64,000 nt of DNA from Candidatus Thiodictyon syntrophicum. Its GTDB lineage: Bacteria > Pseudomonadota > Gammaproteobacteria > Chromatiales > Chromatiaceae. Of this stretch, positions 63,551-64,000 are shown piece after piece (position 1 is the stretch's first letter; every line of letters starts with the position of its first letter). The position numbers and the translations under genes are program-made. The notes under the pieces were generated by a model that had not been told where the DNA came from, made no database searches, and was given only the letters and a program-made list of their open reading frames with translations. The stretch lies in NCBI RefSeq assembly GCF_002813775.1, contig NZ_CP020370.1:372001-436000 (forward strand), given 5' to 3'.

Positions 63551-64000
63551 TCAGGCGCGGGCGCGCCGGGTATACCATTCAGTCAACTGGGCATAGCCCA
63601 TGACCGTCATGATCGGGAACAGGCTGGCGAAGGCGATGAGCCCGAAGCCGTCGAAGACGGGATTGCGTCCGGGAATCTGACTCGACAGCCCCAGGCCCAG
63701 GGCGGTGACCAGGGGGACCGTGACCGTGGAGGTGGTGACGCCCCCGGAATCGTAGGCCAGGGCGACGATGGCCCGCGGGGCGAACCAGGTCTGGATCAGG
63801 ACCAGCAGATAGCCCGGGATGATGTAGTAATGCAGGGGGGTGCCGGTGATGATGCGAAAGGAGCCGAGCGACACGCCCACGGCCACGCCGATGGCCACCG
63901 TGAGCCGCAGGCCCCAGGTGCCGATGGAGCCGCCCGCGACCTGGTTGGCCTTCAGCGCGACGGCGATCAGGGCGGGCTCCGCCACCGTGGTGGTAAAGCC
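63551..64000 (-). CDS. DUF1538 membrane protein (N-terminus outside window)
   Basis: About 150 C-terminal residues of a polytopic membrane protein. GFTTTVAEPALIAVALK is the DUF1538 signature. Membrane segments include LTVAIGVAVGVSLGSFRIIT, YYIIPGYLLVLIQTWFAP and GFGLIAFASLFPIMTVMG. AYDSGGVTTSTVTVPLVTAL repeats the signature. It is a putative transporter, whose ion is unknown, linked to the P-II-like and CBS genes. Confidence 0.88.
   Translation of the reverse strand, partial: GFTTTVAEPALIAVALKANQVAGGSIGTWGLRLTVAIGVAVGVSLGSFRIITGTPLHYYIIPGYLLVLIQTWFAPRAIVALAYDSGGVTTSTVTVPLVTALGLGLSSQIPGRNPVFDGFGLIAFASLFPIMTVMGYAQLTEWYTRRARA

Overview
The window is GC-rich bacterial DNA with a gammaproteobacterial housekeeping set (rimO, truC, prmA-dusB-fis, purH, lpxA, purD, pyrD, purT, glcEF, thiS/thiG, mutY-yggX, ampD). 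Gene content, codon style and the dense load of repeats, toxin-antitoxin loci and transposases suggest a large-genome purple sulfur bacterium (Chromatiaceae, Thiodictyon/Thiocystis-like). That placement is inference; no rRNA is present to test it.

Layout. 1-6310: a toxin-antitoxin (TA) pair, rimO, an IS1-like insertion sequence, truC, a DsbA-like protein and an old yellow enzyme. 6400-17200: an accessory, defence-like island. It holds a frameshifted nuclease-NTPase-HEAT protein resembling antiphage STAND proteins, two TA pairs, a lipoprotein, and a 983-residue LRR-Roc-COR protein with a C-terminal TIR domain. 17300-26490: a broken partial copy of prmA, a marR/membrane-protein divergon, then prmA, dusB-fis, purH-lpxA, purD and pyrD. 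26800-30540: a broken formylglycine-generating-enzyme-like gene with a region resembling a retroelement-diversified segment, then a two-gene operon of a caspase-like protease and an alpha/beta hydrolase. 30700-39200: purT, cupin, deleted thpR, glcEF, a 135-bp MITE, Uma2, pit and its DUF47 partner, and a methyltransferase. 39200-42440: TA remnants, a TPR protein, a group II intron scrap and a broken hicAB. 42489-47724: one IS4-family element carrying two nested insertions. 47795-53710: a TA pair, then an AT-rich cluster in which two genes are each split by a fresh copy of the IS1-like element. 54256-64000: thiG/thiS, acyl-CoA synthetase, tRNA-Gly, mutY-yggX, a serine hydrolase, ampD and a CBS / P-II-like / DUF1538 cluster.

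Mobile DNA is the dominant theme. Three 1,163-bp IS1-like copies each have perfect 8-bp target duplications. A 1,958-bp element with an unusual transposase shares its terminal repeats and 8-bp duplication length with the 135-bp MITE at 35228, so the two form an autonomous/non-autonomous pair. At least eight further families of intergenic inverted repeats recur, several abutting or entering coding sequences. Many genes are visibly broken: the STAND protein, the prmA copy, the FGE-like gene, thpR, vapC, hicA, an aspartyl protease, an integrase fragment, and the two genes split by IS copies.
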